A DNA stretch of 64,000 nucleotides from Devosia salina (lineage in GTDB: Bacteria > Pseudomonadota > Alphaproteobacteria > Rhizobiales > Devosiaceae): NCBI RefSeq assembly GCF_019504385.1, contig NZ_CP080590.1, forward strand, positions 1,220,001 through 1,284,000, written 5' to 3'. The position numbers and the translations under genes are program-made. Positions 7,518-16,439 of the stretch are shown here, piece by piece. The notes under the pieces are model-generated. The model saw only the letters and a list, made by a program, of their open reading frames with translations, was not told the origin of the DNA and made no database searches. Every line of letters starts with the position of its first letter. Position 1 is the first letter of the stretch.

Positions 7518-9019
7518 TAACCCGCTTCCTTGAGCAGCGAAATCTGCTTGGGATCGCTCATGGTGCGGCCATGCAGATCGGTCAACTGCGTCGGATAGTC
7601 GCCAGTGAAATAGTGGTCGGTGAACTGCGGCGCCTTGGGATTGCGCTTCTCGCCGCCCACGGCCTGGTAGAGCCCGTCGATCGACAGGAACGCCAGAGAA
7701 TCCGCGCCGATATAGCGGCACATTGCGTCGAGGTCGCCATACTGGTTGGCCAGCAACTTGTCCGGATCGGGCGTGTCGATGCCGTAATAATCCGAATGGA
7801 AGATCATCGGGCTGGCGACGCGGATATGCACCTCGGTGGCGCCGGCGTCGCGGATCATCTGGATGATCTTGACCGAGGTGGTGCCGCGCACGATGGAGTC
7901 GTCGACCAGCACCACGCGCTTGCCGGCGATTTCGGCACGATTGGCCGAATGCTTGAGGCGCACGCCGAAGGCGCGGATCTGCTGGGTCGGCTCGATAAAG
8001 GTGCGGCCCACATAGTGGTTGCGGATGATCCCCAGCTCGAACGGAATGCCGCTCTGCTGGGCAAAGCCGATCGCCGCAGGGGTGCCGCCATCGGGGACCG
8101 GCACGACCACGTCGGCGTCGACCGGAGATTCCTTGGCCAGGTTGATGCCCATGTTCTTGCGCGCCGTATAGACGCTGCGACCCGACACCATGCTGTCCGG
8201 GCGGGCGAAATAGACGTACTCAAACAGGCAGGGCCGCTCCGGCACGGGGCGGGCGGGCTTGCGCTCCTCAATGCTGATCGAGCCATCGGGCTGCATTTCG
8301 CAAATGATGACCTCGCCATTCTCGACGTCGCGCACATATTTGGCGCCGACAATGTCGAGGGCACAGGTCTCCGAGCAGAAGATGGGCTTGCCATCGAGTT
8401 CGCCCATGACCAGCGGGCGAATGCCGACCGGATCGCGCGCCGCAATCAGCTTGGTGCGGGTCATGGCCAGCATGGCGTAGCCACCCTCCATCTGCCGGAT
8501 TGCATCGATGAAGCGATCGGTGCTGGAGGAATGGCGCGAACGGGCGATCAGATGCAGCACCACCTCGCTGTCGGAGGTCGATTGGCAGATGGCGCCCGTG
8601 GCAATGATCTGGCGGCGCAGCGTCAGGCCATTGGTGAAATTGCCATTGTGGGCAATGGCAATACCGCCCACTTCCAGTTCGGCGAACAGGGGCTGCACAT
8701 TGCGCAGCGCGACTTCGCCGGTGGTGGAATAGCGGGTGTGGCCGATGGCGATGTTGCCGGGAAGCTTCGCCAGCACGGCGGGGTCGGTATAGTGGTCCCC
8801 GACCAGGCCCATATGCTTTTCCTGGTGGAACTGACGCCCGTCAAAGCTGACGATACCCGCTGCCTCCTGGCCGCGATGCTGCAGGGCGTGCAGGCCGAGC
8901 GCCGTCAGCGTGGACGCGTCGCCATGCCCCAAAATGCCAAACACGCCGCACTCCTCGTGCAGCGTGTCTCCATTGAGATCGAAATCGTCATCGTTCCAAT
9001 GGGTCACCGGGCTCTCCAT
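7517..9019 (-). CDS. purF: Amidophosphoribosyltransferase
   Basis: It catalyses the committed step of purine synthesis: PRPP plus glutamine gives 5-phosphoribosylamine. The 500 residues comprise a short N-terminal propeptide (1-23), the Ntn glutaminase with nucleophile Cys24 in E-E-C-G-V-F-G-I, and a phosphoribosyltransferase domain with the PRPP loop V-L-V-D-D-S-I-V-R-G-T-T-S. Positions that hold 4Fe-4S cysteines in the Bacillus enzyme read H-S-D-Y-Y-G-I-D-T-P and T-D-H-Y-F-T-G-D-Y-P-T here, so most cluster ligands appear to be absent. The stop overlaps the next gene's start. Confidence 0.98.
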   Translation of the reverse strand: MESPVTHWNDDDFDLNGDTLHEECGVFGILGHGDASTLTALGLHALQHRGQEAAGIVSFDGRQFHQEKHMGLVGDHYTDPAVLAKLPGNIAIGHTRYSTTGEVALRNVQPLFAELEVGGIAIAHNGNFTNGLTLRRQIIATGAICQSTSDSEVVLHLIARSRHSSSTDRFIDAIRQMEGGYAMLAMTRTKLIAARDPVGIRPLVMGELDGKPIFCSETCALDIVGAKYVRDVENGEVIICEMQPDGSISIEERKPARPVPERPCLFEYVYFARPDSMVSGRSVYTARKNMGINLAKESPVDADVVVPVPDGGTPAAIGFAQQSGIPFELGIIRNHYVGRTFIEPTQQIRAFGVRLKHSANRAEIAGKRVVLVDDSIVRGTTSVKIIQMIRDAGATEVHIRVASPMIFHSDYYGIDTPDPDKLLANQYGDLDAMCRYIGADSLAFLSIDGLYQAVGGEKRNPKAPQFTDHYFTGDYPTQLTDLHGRTMSDPKQISLLKEAG

Positions 9020-9125
9020 GCGAAAAACGCTTCGCTTGCCAATAGCGCAATTCGGGGTCGGCCACCAATGACAAGTGCACGCGGCCGGTATGAGGCGGGT
9101 GCGCTGCTGCCCGCCTCAAAAAGGG

Positions 9126-9752
9126 TCAGGCTGCCGGATCGACCACCGGATCGGTTGGATCGACCGTGCCATCGATACTGGGGTCGGCTTCGCCGCCCTC
9201 AAGCGGGGTCGCCGGGGCCTGCGGATCCTCGGTCAGGTTGGTGCCACCACCGCGCAGGATATCGGTCGCCCACTCTTCCATCCCTTCGGGCAGCATGGAA
9301 ACCAGCGTGTTGCCCATGTTGCGCAGATAGGGCAGTGACTGGGCGTTCGACGCCCATTCAGGCAGATTGTTCGGCATCAGCCAAAGACCGAAGATGGTCA
9401 CCACCACGGCAATCAGCACGCCGCGCAAAACGCCAAACACGAAGCCCAGCGTGCGGTCGATCGGCCCGATACGGCTGTCCACCACGAAGTCTGCAATGCG
9501 CATCGTGAGCAGGTGCAGCACGATCAGCGACACGATGAAGCTCACCAGCACCGTGGCGATATTGGCCACGATTTCCTCGGCAATGTACTGCTGCGCTATG
9601 TCTGCGTGGAAGAAGTACATGTAAACGGCAATAGCGGCCGAACCGGCCCAGGTTGCCAGGGACAGAACTTCGCGGGTCAGGCCTCGCGCAGTGGCCAGGA
9701 TTGCCGAGATCAGCACCAGCACACCCACAGCAACGTCGAACGCAGTCAGCAT
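9126..9752 (-). CDS. cvpA: CvpA family membrane protein
   Basis: The 208 residues contain four hydrophobic segments (about residues 2-20, 28-45, 65-85 and 105-125) and an acidic, Pro-rich C-terminal tail. The start M-L-T-A-F-D at 9752 is preceded by AGGCGA. The CvpA family (named from colicin V production in E. coli) is frequently located beside purF, as here, about 106 nt upstream of it on the same strand. Its role in purine control, secretion or envelope function is not settled. Confidence 0.88.
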   Translation of the reverse strand: MLTAFDVAVGVLVLISAILATARGLTREVLSLATWAGSAAIAVYMYFFHADIAQQYIAEEIVANIATVLVSFIVSLIVLHLLTMRIADFVVDSRIGPIDRTLGFVFGVLRGVLIAVVVTIFGLWLMPNNLPEWASNAQSLPYLRNMGNTLVSMLPEGMEEWATDILRGGGTNLTEDPQAPATPLEGGEADPSIDGTVDPTDPVVDPAA

Positions 9753-9840
9753 ATGATTTCGCCTGTTTCCTTGCCGCCCCGGCTTATTGGCATGGGACCG
9801 GAACGTGGCGACCACTCCCGGACAGTTCAGCATGCCCAAC

Positions 9841-9880
9841 AAAAGCTAGAGCGCTCGGCCACCGGCCGGATAGCGCTCTT
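9841..9880 (-). terminator. Possible intrinsic terminator downstream of radA
   Basis: Read on the minus strand, AGAGCGCT (9879-9872) pairs with AGCGCTCT (9855-9848) around a 16-nt GC-rich loop. TTTT follows at 9844-9841. It lies between radA and cvpA, in the right place to end the radA transcript. Confidence 0.4.
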
Positions 9881-9960
9881 GCCGGACCTTTAGCGACTTT
9901 GATGCGCCCTGCCAAGCCTAGCCTTTGCATGCTCGACCGATCTCCCCGGAAACACTTTGT

Positions 9961-11367
9961 TTACCAGCCCTCCGGCTCCGGCTCGGGCATTGGGCGCTTG
10001 CCCTGGGCCGCGATACGGCTGACCATGTCGCTCAATTGCGCATATTCCGTGACCTCAAGCCCCGAGGCGCGGTCGGCCTTGCCCAACTTGCCGGTCACCA
10101 CGGAACCGAAGCCCAGTTTCTCGGCCTCGCGCAGGCGCAGCGCACCATGCACCACCGGGCGTACGCCGCCGGCCAGCGAAATCTCGCCGAAATAGACCGC
10201 GTCGGCAGGCAGGGCCGCTCCGGTCAGCGAGGAGATCAGCGCCGCTGCCACCGCCAGATCGGCTGCCGGCTCGTTGATTTTCAGCCCGCCGGCGACGTTG
10301 AGATAGATGTCATTGGCGCCGATACGCACCCCGCAGCGCGTCTCAAGCACCGCAAGAACCATGGAGAGGCGCGAACTGTCCCAGCCCACCACGGCCCGGC
10401 GCGGCGTGCCGAGCGGGGAGGGTGCCACCAGCGCCTGGATTTCGATGAGCAGCGGGCGCGTGCCTTCCATGCCGGCAAACACTGCCGAGCCGGCCGCGTC
10501 CTTGTCGCGCTGGTCGAGAAAGAGCGCGGAGGGATTGGCGACCTGCTCAAGCCCCCGCTCGGTCATGGCAAAGACGCCGATCTCGTCGGTGGCGCCATAG
10601 CGGTTCTTCACCCCGCGCAGGATGCGGAAGGTGTGGCTGGAGTCGCCCTCGAAATAGAGAACGGCGTCGACCATGTGCTCGACCACGCGCGGCCCGGCAA
10701 TCTGCCCGTCCTTGGTGACGTGACCGACCAGCACCACGGCGGCGCCGCTCTTCTTGGCCAGCCGGGTCAGCGCCTGGGCCGAGGTGCGCACCTGCGTGAC
10801 GGTGCCCGGGGCGCTGTCCACGCGGTCGGTCCACAGGGTCTGGATGGAATCGATGATGACGAGGTCCGGCGGCGGGCCATTCTCCAGGGTCGCGAGAATG
10901 ATCTCGACATTGGTTTCAGCGGCCAGCAGGACACCGGCCTCGCCCAGCCCGAGACGTTGCGCACGCAGACGCACCTGCGCCACCGCCTCTTCACCCGAGA
11001 CATAGATGACGCGCTTGCCCCGCGCCGCCAGCGCCGCCGCCGATTGCAGGAGCAGTGTCGACTTGCCGATGCCCGGGTCGCCGCCCACCAGCAGGGCCGA
11101 TCCCTTGACGAAGCCACCCCCGGTCACGCGGTCCAGTTCGGCGATGCCGGTGACGACGCGCGCGGCACTCTCGGTCTCCCCCGAAAGCGGCACAAGATTG
11201 GCAGGGCGGCCATTGGATTTGGCGGCCTTCGGGCCGGCACCAACACCGGAATCCACCAGTTCTTCGACTATGGTGTTCCATTCGCCGCAGGCATCGCACC
11301 GCCCCTGCCATCGGCTCGAAACGGCGCCGCACGACTGGCAGATGAATTGGGATCGGTTCTTGGCCAC
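9961..11367 (-). CDS. radA: DNA repair protein RadA
   Basis: RadA is a RecA-like ATPase that drives branch migration during recombinational repair. The 468 residues contain an N-terminal C4 zinc finger (C-Q-S-C ... C-D-A-C), Walker A G-D-P-G-I-G-K-S-T, the RadA-specific K-N-R-Y-G motif, and a C-terminal Lon-like domain. The start is a GTG at 11367 directly abutting the stop of the upstream DUF1697 gene (TAAGTG), so the two are probably translated together. Confidence 0.97.
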   Translation of the reverse strand: MAKNRSQFICQSCGAVSSRWQGRCDACGEWNTIVEELVDSGVGAGPKAAKSNGRPANLVPLSGETESAARVVTGIAELDRVTGGGFVKGSALLVGGDPGIGKSTLLLQSAAALAARGKRVIYVSGEEAVAQVRLRAQRLGLGEAGVLLAAETNVEIILATLENGPPPDLVIIDSIQTLWTDRVDSAPGTVTQVRTSAQALTRLAKKSGAAVVLVGHVTKDGQIAGPRVVEHMVDAVLYFEGDSSHTFRILRGVKNRYGATDEIGVFAMTERGLEQVANPSALFLDQRDKDAAGSAVFAGMEGTRPLLIEIQALVAPSPLGTPRRAVVGWDSSRLSMVLAVLETRCGVRIGANDIYLNVAGGLKINEPAADLAVAAALISSLTGAALPADAVYFGEISLAGGVRPVVHGALRLREAEKLGFGSVVTGKLGKADRASGLEVTEYAQLSDMVSRIAAQGKRPMPEPEPEGW

Positions 11368-11922
11368 TTATGCTTTCTCCCGCGCCGTGGCCCGTTCGGC
11401 CAGCTTGCGTGTGGTGTTCCAGTTGCGGGCCGTGTTGAGGCCGCACAGCCTGTCGATCTTGCGGATGAGCTTGCCCGATTGCGCCACGTCCTGTGAGAAA
11501 TCCACCATCAGGTGGTCCGCCACGATATGGATAGCCTCCGGGCCATCGTGCTCCTTGATCAAGCCAAAGTCCGGCTTGGCCGCAGCAAAGAAATAGACGC
11601 CGGTTTCCGCCGGCCGGTTCTGCGCTGCATCGGCAATCGGGTCCGCCTTGACCAGCCGCCGCAATTGCGCCGGCGTCCGGACAATGGCCGCAACATTCTC
11701 GCCCAACCCGAAATGGCGCAGGACCGGCTCCATCGCCTTGCGCGCGGCCGCCGCCGTCCCCTCGAAGCCGGCAATCATGTTGCCGGTGTTGACCAGTGTT
11801 TCGGGCGCCACGAATCCAGCTCGTTCGGCGGCCTCCCGCCATTGCGCCATGCTCATCAGCCGGTGTGTCGCCGGGCCGATGGCGCGCAGCAGGATGACGT
11901 AGAGGGGAGGAGAGCTGGGCAA
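11368..11922 (-). CDS. DUF1697 domain protein
   Basis: The 184-residue cytoplasmic protein matches the DUF1697 pattern: Y-V-I-L-L-R-A-I-G near the N-terminus, then L-V-N-T-G-N-M-I-A (family T-x-x-x-S-G-N-v-v-F), and T-A-R-N-W-N-T-x-x-K-L at the C-terminus. The family has a compact alpha/beta fold and no established function. The only in-frame start is a TTG at 11922; no ATG or GTG precedes the conserved region. It abuts radA with no intergenic base. Confidence 0.82.
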   Translation of the reverse strand: MPSSPPLYVILLRAIGPATHRLMSMAQWREAAERAGFVAPETLVNTGNMIAGFEGTAAAARKAMEPVLRHFGLGENVAAIVRTPAQLRRLVKADPIADAAQNRPAETGVYFFAAAKPDFGLIKEHDGPEAIHIVADHLMVDFSQDVAQSGKLIRKIDRLCGLNTARNWNTTRKLAERATAREKA

Positions 11923-12143
11923 GTCGAATCCGGACGTTGAGTGGGCGCGAGGCTAGCAGTCAACTCGGGGGTGAGGCAAGAACGAAATGAGAACACCTTG
12001 GGTGAACGCCAGCGACCGCCCGGCCTCGCGGCTTGCGGTTGCACGGTGAAAGGCGGCTTTCGCATCCGACCGATTGCGAGGAAGCGTGCCCATGGCGCCA
12101 AGCGCTTAGGGCCGATGAGCAGGCGGCTGCGCACGGGTTGACG

Positions 12144-13271
12144 CTACTCCGGCAGCCGGCCGTCACCGACATAGTTGCGCGTGTAGCGGCCCTTGAGGCT
12201 GGTGAGGATTTCGTAGCCGATGGTGCCGGCGGCATCGGCCTGGTCGTCAACGCCAATATGGGCGCCAAGCACTTCGGCGCCTTCCCCGGGCATGGGCAAG
12301 TCGGAGCCCAGTTCGGTGACGTCCACCACGGTCAGGTCCATGGAAATCCGGCCGATCACCGGGCACAGCTTGCCGCGGATGAAGACCTTGCCGCCGGGCC
12401 GCTGATTGGTGCCCGACAGGGAGCGGAAGAAACCGTCCGCATAGCCATAGCCCAGGATCGCCAGCCGCGAATTGCGGTTGAGCGTATAGGCGGCGCCATA
12501 GCCCACGGTTTCGCCGGTGCGGCCCTCGGCCACCTGCAGGATGGGCACATGCAATGTCACCACGGGCTGCATGGGGTTCTTGCGGCCATTGACGGCACGG
12601 CCGCCATAGAGCGCGATGCCCGGGCGCACCATCTGGAAATGATAGTCACGTCCCGTCATCAGCCCAGCCGAGTTCGCCAGGGAGGCGGGAATGCCCGGGA
12701 ACTGCGACATGACCGAGCCGAACAGGGCCAGCTGCGTGCGGTTCTTCTCGTGGTTGGGCGTGTCGGCGCAGGCGAGGTGGCTCATCACCATCTGTGGCGC
12801 ATAGCCGAGCGCCTCGATCCGCTCGCGGACCAGGCCCGCCTCGTTGAGCCGGAAGCCGATGCGATTGATGCCGGTATCGAAATGGAAGGCCGCCGGGTAG
12901 GCCTCGTTGCGTTCGACGCACTTTGCCAGCCACTCCTCCAGCATCGACATGGAGGAGAGCACGGGCATGAGGTTCTGGCGGATGTAGAGATTGGCCGCAC
13001 CCGGATAGAGCCCGTAGAGGATGAAGACGTGCGCGTCGGGCAGGGCGGCCCGCACCGCCATGCCTTCATCGGGCGTCGCCACGAAGAAGAAGCGCGCGCC
13101 GGCCGCGTGCAGCGCCTTCGAAGCCGCATCTATGCCAATGCCATAGGCGTCGGCCTTGACCACCGCAGCCGTCAATGCGCCGGCGCTCACCTTGTCCAGG
13201 GCTCGCCAGTTCCGGGCCAGGGCCCCCAGATCGATGCTCAGTTGGCCCCCAAGGCCCGAAGTCAGCGCCAT
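12144..13271 (-). CDS. alr: Alanine racemase
   Basis: This PLP enzyme makes D-alanine for peptidoglycan. It has 375 residues. The PLP lysine is Lys39 in V-V-K-A-D-A-Y-G-I-G, and the catalytic tyrosine lies in V-G-Y-G-A-A-Y. The C-terminal beta domain includes G-R-I-S-M-D-L. The gene starts 2 nt after the dnaB stop, so the two are co-transcribed, an order common in Hyphomicrobiales. Confidence 0.97.
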   Translation of the reverse strand: MALTSGLGGQLSIDLGALARNWRALDKVSAGALTAAVVKADAYGIGIDAASKALHAAGARFFFVATPDEGMAVRAALPDAHVFILYGLYPGAANLYIRQNLMPVLSSMSMLEEWLAKCVERNEAYPAAFHFDTGINRIGFRLNEAGLVRERIEALGYAPQMVMSHLACADTPNHEKNRTQLALFGSVMSQFPGIPASLANSAGLMTGRDYHFQMVRPGIALYGGRAVNGRKNPMQPVVTLHVPILQVAEGRTGETVGYGAAYTLNRNSRLAILGYGYADGFFRSLSGTNQRPGGKVFIRGKLCPVIGRISMDLTVVDVTELGSDLPMPGEGAEVLGAHIGVDDQADAAGTIGYEILTSLKGRYTRNYVGDGRLPE

Positions 13272-13273
13272 GC

Positions 13274-14758
13274 CTATTCCATGCGTTCAGGCAGGTAGTC
13301 TGCCCGGGCAAGGTTACCAAAGCGGGTAAATTGAGCCTCGAAGCTCAACTGCACCGTGCCGGTGGGACCGTGACGCTGCTTGGCGATGATGACTTCCGCC
13401 TTGCCGTGCACCTTCTCCATTTCCCCCTGCCAGGTCAGATGCTCCGGCGTGCCCTCTTTGGGTTCCTTGTTCTTGAGATAGTATTCTTCGCGATAGACGA
13501 ACAGAACCACGTCCGCGTCCTGCTCGATAGAACCTGATTCGCGCAGGTCGGCCAGTTGCGGATGCTTGTCGTCGCGCGCTTCCACCTGACGGGAGAGCTG
13601 GGAAAGCGCGATGATCGGCACTTCCAGTTCCTTGGCCAGCGCCTTGAGCGTGGTGGTGATCTCGGTCAGCTCCTGCACGCGATTCTGGCTCGACGCCTTC
13701 GACGAGCCAGAGAGCAACTGCAGATAGTCGACGATGAGGAGGTCGAGCCCCTTTTGTCGCTTCAGGCGCCGGGCGCGGGCGGCAAGCTGGGCCACCGAAA
13801 TGCCGCCGGTATCGTCGATATAGAGCGGCACCTTGCTCATCATGTTGCTGACATCGACCAGCTTGGCAAACTGGTTGTCGTGGATGCGGCCGCGCCGGAT
13901 GTCGGAGGAGGAAATCTCCGCCTGCTCCGCCAGAATACGCGTGGCGAGCTGTTCCGAACTCATTTCCAGGCTGAAAAAGCCGACAATGCCGCCATTGACG
14001 GTCTTGGAATGGCCGTCGGGAGTGACATCGCCCCGCCAGGCCTTGGCGACATTATAGGCGATGTTGGTGACGAGCGAGGTCTTGCCCATGGCAGGGCGGC
14101 CGGCGAGAATGATCAGGTCGGAACGCTGCAACCCGCCCATCTGCCGGTCGAGATCGTGCAGGTCCGTGGCCACGCCCGAAAGCCCGCCATCGCGCTGGAA
14201 GGCTTCGCCGGCCATCTGGATAGAGGCATTGAGTGCGGCGCCAAAGGCCTGGAAGCCGCCGTCATAACGGCCCTTTTCCGCCAGTTGGAACAGCTCGCCC
14301 TCGACCTTTTCGATCTGCTTGACCGGCGTCATCTCGACATCGCCGTCATAGGCGACCGAGACCATTTCCTCGCCCACCATGATCAGGTTGCGCCGGATAG
14401 CGAGGTCATAAATGGCCTGGCCATAATCAGCGGCGTTGAGCACCGTCGTCGCCTCCGCCGCCAGGCGCGAGAGGTACTGCATCATGGTGACATCGGGCAG
14501 CAGCTGGTCGGGCAGGTGGGTCTTGAGCGTTGCCGGTTCCGCCGCCTTGCCGGCGCGGATGATCTTGCCGGCCAGCTCATAGATCTCCCTGTGGATGGGC
14601 TCGTAGAAGTGCTCCGGCAGCAGGAAATCGGCGACGCGATAGAAGGCGTCATTGTTGATCAGGATGGCGCCCAGCAGCGCCTGCTCCACCTCCACATTGT
14701 GCGGGGCGACGCGAAAGGACTTGTCTTCGGCGGGGTGAAGGCGTGCAATCTCGGCCAT
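13274..14758 (-). CDS. dnaB: Replicative DNA helicase DnaB
   Basis: This hexameric helicase unwinds DNA at the replication fork. Its 494 residues comprise an N-terminal helical collar domain (about residues 18-125), a linker, and the RecA-like domain with Walker A G-R-P-A-M-G-K-T-S. Walker B is L-L-I-V-D-Y-L-Q-L, with the downstream L-S-Q-L-S-R-Q-V-E-x-R motif. AGGA lies 6 nt before the ATG. No intein or insertion is visible. alr follows directly. Confidence 0.98.
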   Translation of the reverse strand: MAEIARLHPAEDKSFRVAPHNVEVEQALLGAILINNDAFYRVADFLLPEHFYEPIHREIYELAGKIIRAGKAAEPATLKTHLPDQLLPDVTMMQYLSRLAAEATTVLNAADYGQAIYDLAIRRNLIMVGEEMVSVAYDGDVEMTPVKQIEKVEGELFQLAEKGRYDGGFQAFGAALNASIQMAGEAFQRDGGLSGVATDLHDLDRQMGGLQRSDLIILAGRPAMGKTSLVTNIAYNVAKAWRGDVTPDGHSKTVNGGIVGFFSLEMSSEQLATRILAEQAEISSSDIRRGRIHDNQFAKLVDVSNMMSKVPLYIDDTGGISVAQLAARARRLKRQKGLDLLIVDYLQLLSGSSKASSQNRVQELTEITTTLKALAKELEVPIIALSQLSRQVEARDDKHPQLADLRESGSIEQDADVVLFVYREEYYLKNKEPKEGTPEHLTWQGEMEKVHGKAEVIIAKQRHGPTGTVQLSFEAQFTRFGNLARADYLPERME

Positions 14759-14933
14759 GACGGTTCCTGTGGGCGTTAACCTTTCTTAACCATGCGACTC
14801 GGGCTTGAGTCTTGGGCTAGCTGGAGCAGGGTTAATGTACTGGAAACGTTCCCTGTGAACACCGGGGACATCGTGAATTATGCGCGCCGCCCCTTGCCTG
14901 TGGCCGGGCCGCCGATTCGTCCGGCGTGATCCG

Positions 14934-14968
14934 GAAAAACAAAAGGCCGGGCACTGGGCCCGGCCTTT
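14934..14968 (-). terminator. Intrinsic terminator of the rpsF-rpsR-rplI operon
   Basis: On the minus strand the arms at 14968-14958 and 14952-14942 (AAAGGCCGGGC / GCCCGGCCTTT) form a perfect 11-bp stem with a 5-nt loop. A T-rich run (TTTTGTTTTT) follows. It lies just after rplI. Confidence 0.9.
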
Positions 14969-14990
14969 CGAAGGCAAACCTGAACGAAGA

Positions 14991-15557
14991 TTACTCTTCG
15001 AAGCGGTCTTCGGCGGCGGCAGCGGCCTGACCGGCAGCGAAATCGCCATCCTCGTCAGTGTCGAACGTATGAACGGTGACGTCCTCGCCGGCAGCCTGGC
15101 GCTCGGCTTCGTCGGCCGAACGGGCAACGTTGACGGTGATCGAGACTTCGACTTCCGGGTGCAGGGCGAGCGACACCGAGTGCACGCCGACCGTCTTGAT
15201 GGCTTCGGCCAGGTCGACCTGGTTGCGCTGCACGGTGAAACCTTCGACAGCCAGGGCTTCGACGATGTCGCGGGCGGCAACCGAACCATAGAGCTGGCCG
15301 GTTTCGCCGGCCTGGCGGATCATGGTCACGGTCGTGCCGTTGAGGCCTTCGGCGATGCCTGCAGCGGCATTGCGGCGCTCTTCGTTGCGCTGCTCAATGT
15401 GAGCACGCTCGTTTTCGAACCGCTTGCGGTTGGCTTCCGTGGCGCGCAGGGCCTTGCCCTGGGGCAGCAGGAAGTTGCGGGCAAAGCCGTCCTTGACGTT
15501 GACTTCGTCGCCGATGGTGCCGGTGCGGCCAACGCGCTCGAGCAGAATGACTTTCAT
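14991..15557 (-). CDS. rplI: 50S ribosomal protein L9
   Basis: L9 is a two-domain protein at the base of the L1 stalk. The N-terminal domain starts M-K-V-I-L-L-E-R-V and contains G-F-A-R-N-F-L-L-P-Q-G-K-A; a long connecting helix and the C-terminal domain follow. The protein is 188 residues, about 40 longer than E. coli L9. The extra part is an acidic, Ala/Glu/Asp-rich tail that is common in this order. AAGGA precedes the ATG. It is separated from rpsR by 210 nt that hold a large imperfect hairpin. Confidence 0.98.
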   Translation of the reverse strand: MKVILLERVGRTGTIGDEVNVKDGFARNFLLPQGKALRATEANRKRFENERAHIEQRNEERRNAAAGIAEGLNGTTVTMIRQAGETGQLYGSVAARDIVEALAVEGFTVQRNQVDLAEAIKTVGVHSVSLALHPEVEVSITVNVARSADEAERQAAGEDVTVHTFDTDEDGDFAAGQAAAAAEDRFEE

Positions 15558-15654
15558 ATTTTTATTCCTTTGGCTGTCCCGCCTCTGGGGCGGTTAGGAG
15601 CCGCGAACCATTCGCGACCCCAACGTTTCACCTTGCGGTGAGGTGCCTCAAGAA

Positions 15655-15763
15655 GCCGTCGGGACGGATGAGATGGCGGTGGCTGCCGAGAACCGGAGCG
15701 GAGCGTACATCAGTACGTGAGCACCGGAAGCGCAGGCGGACGCCGCAAGATCGCCGTCCCGGC
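15655..15763 (-). repeat. Large imperfect hairpin between rpsR and rplI
   Basis: Nested complementary arms span about 105 nt: GGGACGG (15661-15667) with CCGTCCC (15754-15760), GGCGG (15675-15679) with CGCCG (15741-15745), CCGG (15693-15696) with CCGG (15724-15727), and an apical CGTAC-atca-GTACG around 15704-15717. It lies wholly inside the rpsR-rplI gap and would be transcribed with the operon. It could be an RNA structure that tunes rplI expression, or a dispersed palindromic repeat. Confidence 0.6.
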
Positions 15764-15767
15764 GAGC

Positions 15768-16022
15768 TTATTGAACGGCGTAGGGCATCAGGCCGATGAA
15801 GCGGGCGCGCTTGATGGCACGGGCCAGCTCACGCTGCTTCTTGGCCGAAACGGCGGTGATGCGGCTCGGCACGATCTTGCCGCGCTCCGACACGTAGCGC
15901 GAGAGCAGGCGCACGTCCTTGTAGTCGATCTTGGGCGCGCCCTCGCCCGAGAACGGGCAGGTCTTGCGACGACGCTGGAACGGGCGGCGGGCCTGGGAAG
16001 TGGTAAGGTCTTTGATAGCCAT
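15768..16022 (-). CDS. rpsR: 30S ribosomal protein S18
   Basis: The 84-residue protein has the conserved core Y-K-D-V-x-L-L-x-R-Y-V-S-E-R-G-K-I-V-P-S-R-I-T and A-x-K-Q-R-x-L-A-x-A-I-K-R-A-R. S18 binds 16S rRNA together with S6. The gene starts 18 nt after the rpsF stop, the classical S6-S18-L9 operon order. Confidence 0.98.
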   Translation of the reverse strand: MAIKDLTTSQARRPFQRRRKTCPFSGEGAPKIDYKDVRLLSRYVSERGKIVPSRITAVSAKKQRELARAIKRARFIGLMPYAVQ

Positions 16023-16040
16023 TTGGACTCGTTCCTTGTC

Positions 16041-16439
16041 TTAGAAGCGGCGCGGACGGCGTTCGCCGGAGAAGCCGCCACGATCACCACCGCGGCCGCC
16101 TTCGCGGTCGTCACGGTCGCGCTTCTGCATCATTGCCGACGGGCCTTCTTCCAACTCGTCCACGCGCACGGTCATGAAGCGCAGGATGTCTTCATTGATG
16201 CGCATCTGGCGCTCCATCTCGGCGACGGCAGCGGCCGGGGCTTCGATGTTGAGCAGGGTGTAGTGCGCCTTGCGGTTCTTGCGGATGCGGTAGGAGAGAC
16301 CCTTGAGGCCCCAGTATTCGTTCTTGGTCACCTTGCCGCCACCCTGGCCGAGGACTTCGGTCAGTGCTGCGGTGAGTTCTTCGACCTGCTGCTGGGACAC
16401 GTCCTGGCGAGCGAGGTAGATGTGTTCGTAAAGGGCCAT
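16041..16439 (-). CDS. rpsF: 30S ribosomal protein S6
   Basis: The start M-A-L-Y-E-H-I-Y-L-A-R at 16439 has a strong AAGGAAGG upstream, which decides it over an earlier in-frame ATG. The 132 residues cover the ferredoxin-like S6 fold, with E-Y-W-G-L-K-G-L-S-Y-R-I in the middle. A Gly/Arg/Asp-rich tail follows (about residues 105-132) and is disordered in character. It heads the rpsF-rpsR-rplI operon, which is read from the promoter at 16622-16650 through a leader of about 175 nt. Confidence 0.97.
   Translation of the reverse strand: MALYEHIYLARQDVSQQQVEELTAALTEVLGQGGGKVTKNEYWGLKGLSYRIRKNRKAHYTLLNIEAPAAAVAEMERQMRINEDILRFMTVRVDELEEGPSAMMQKRDRDDREGGRGGDRGGFSGERRPRRF

Noticed and set aside
7571..9508. 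645-residue plus-strand open frame opposite purF and cvpA
   Set aside because: It is antisense to purF, whose active-site motifs are intact. The composition is that of a GC-driven shadow frame.
9925..11496. 523-residue plus-strand open frame opposite radA
   Set aside because: RadA motifs (zinc finger, Walker A, KNRYG) prove the minus strand is coding.
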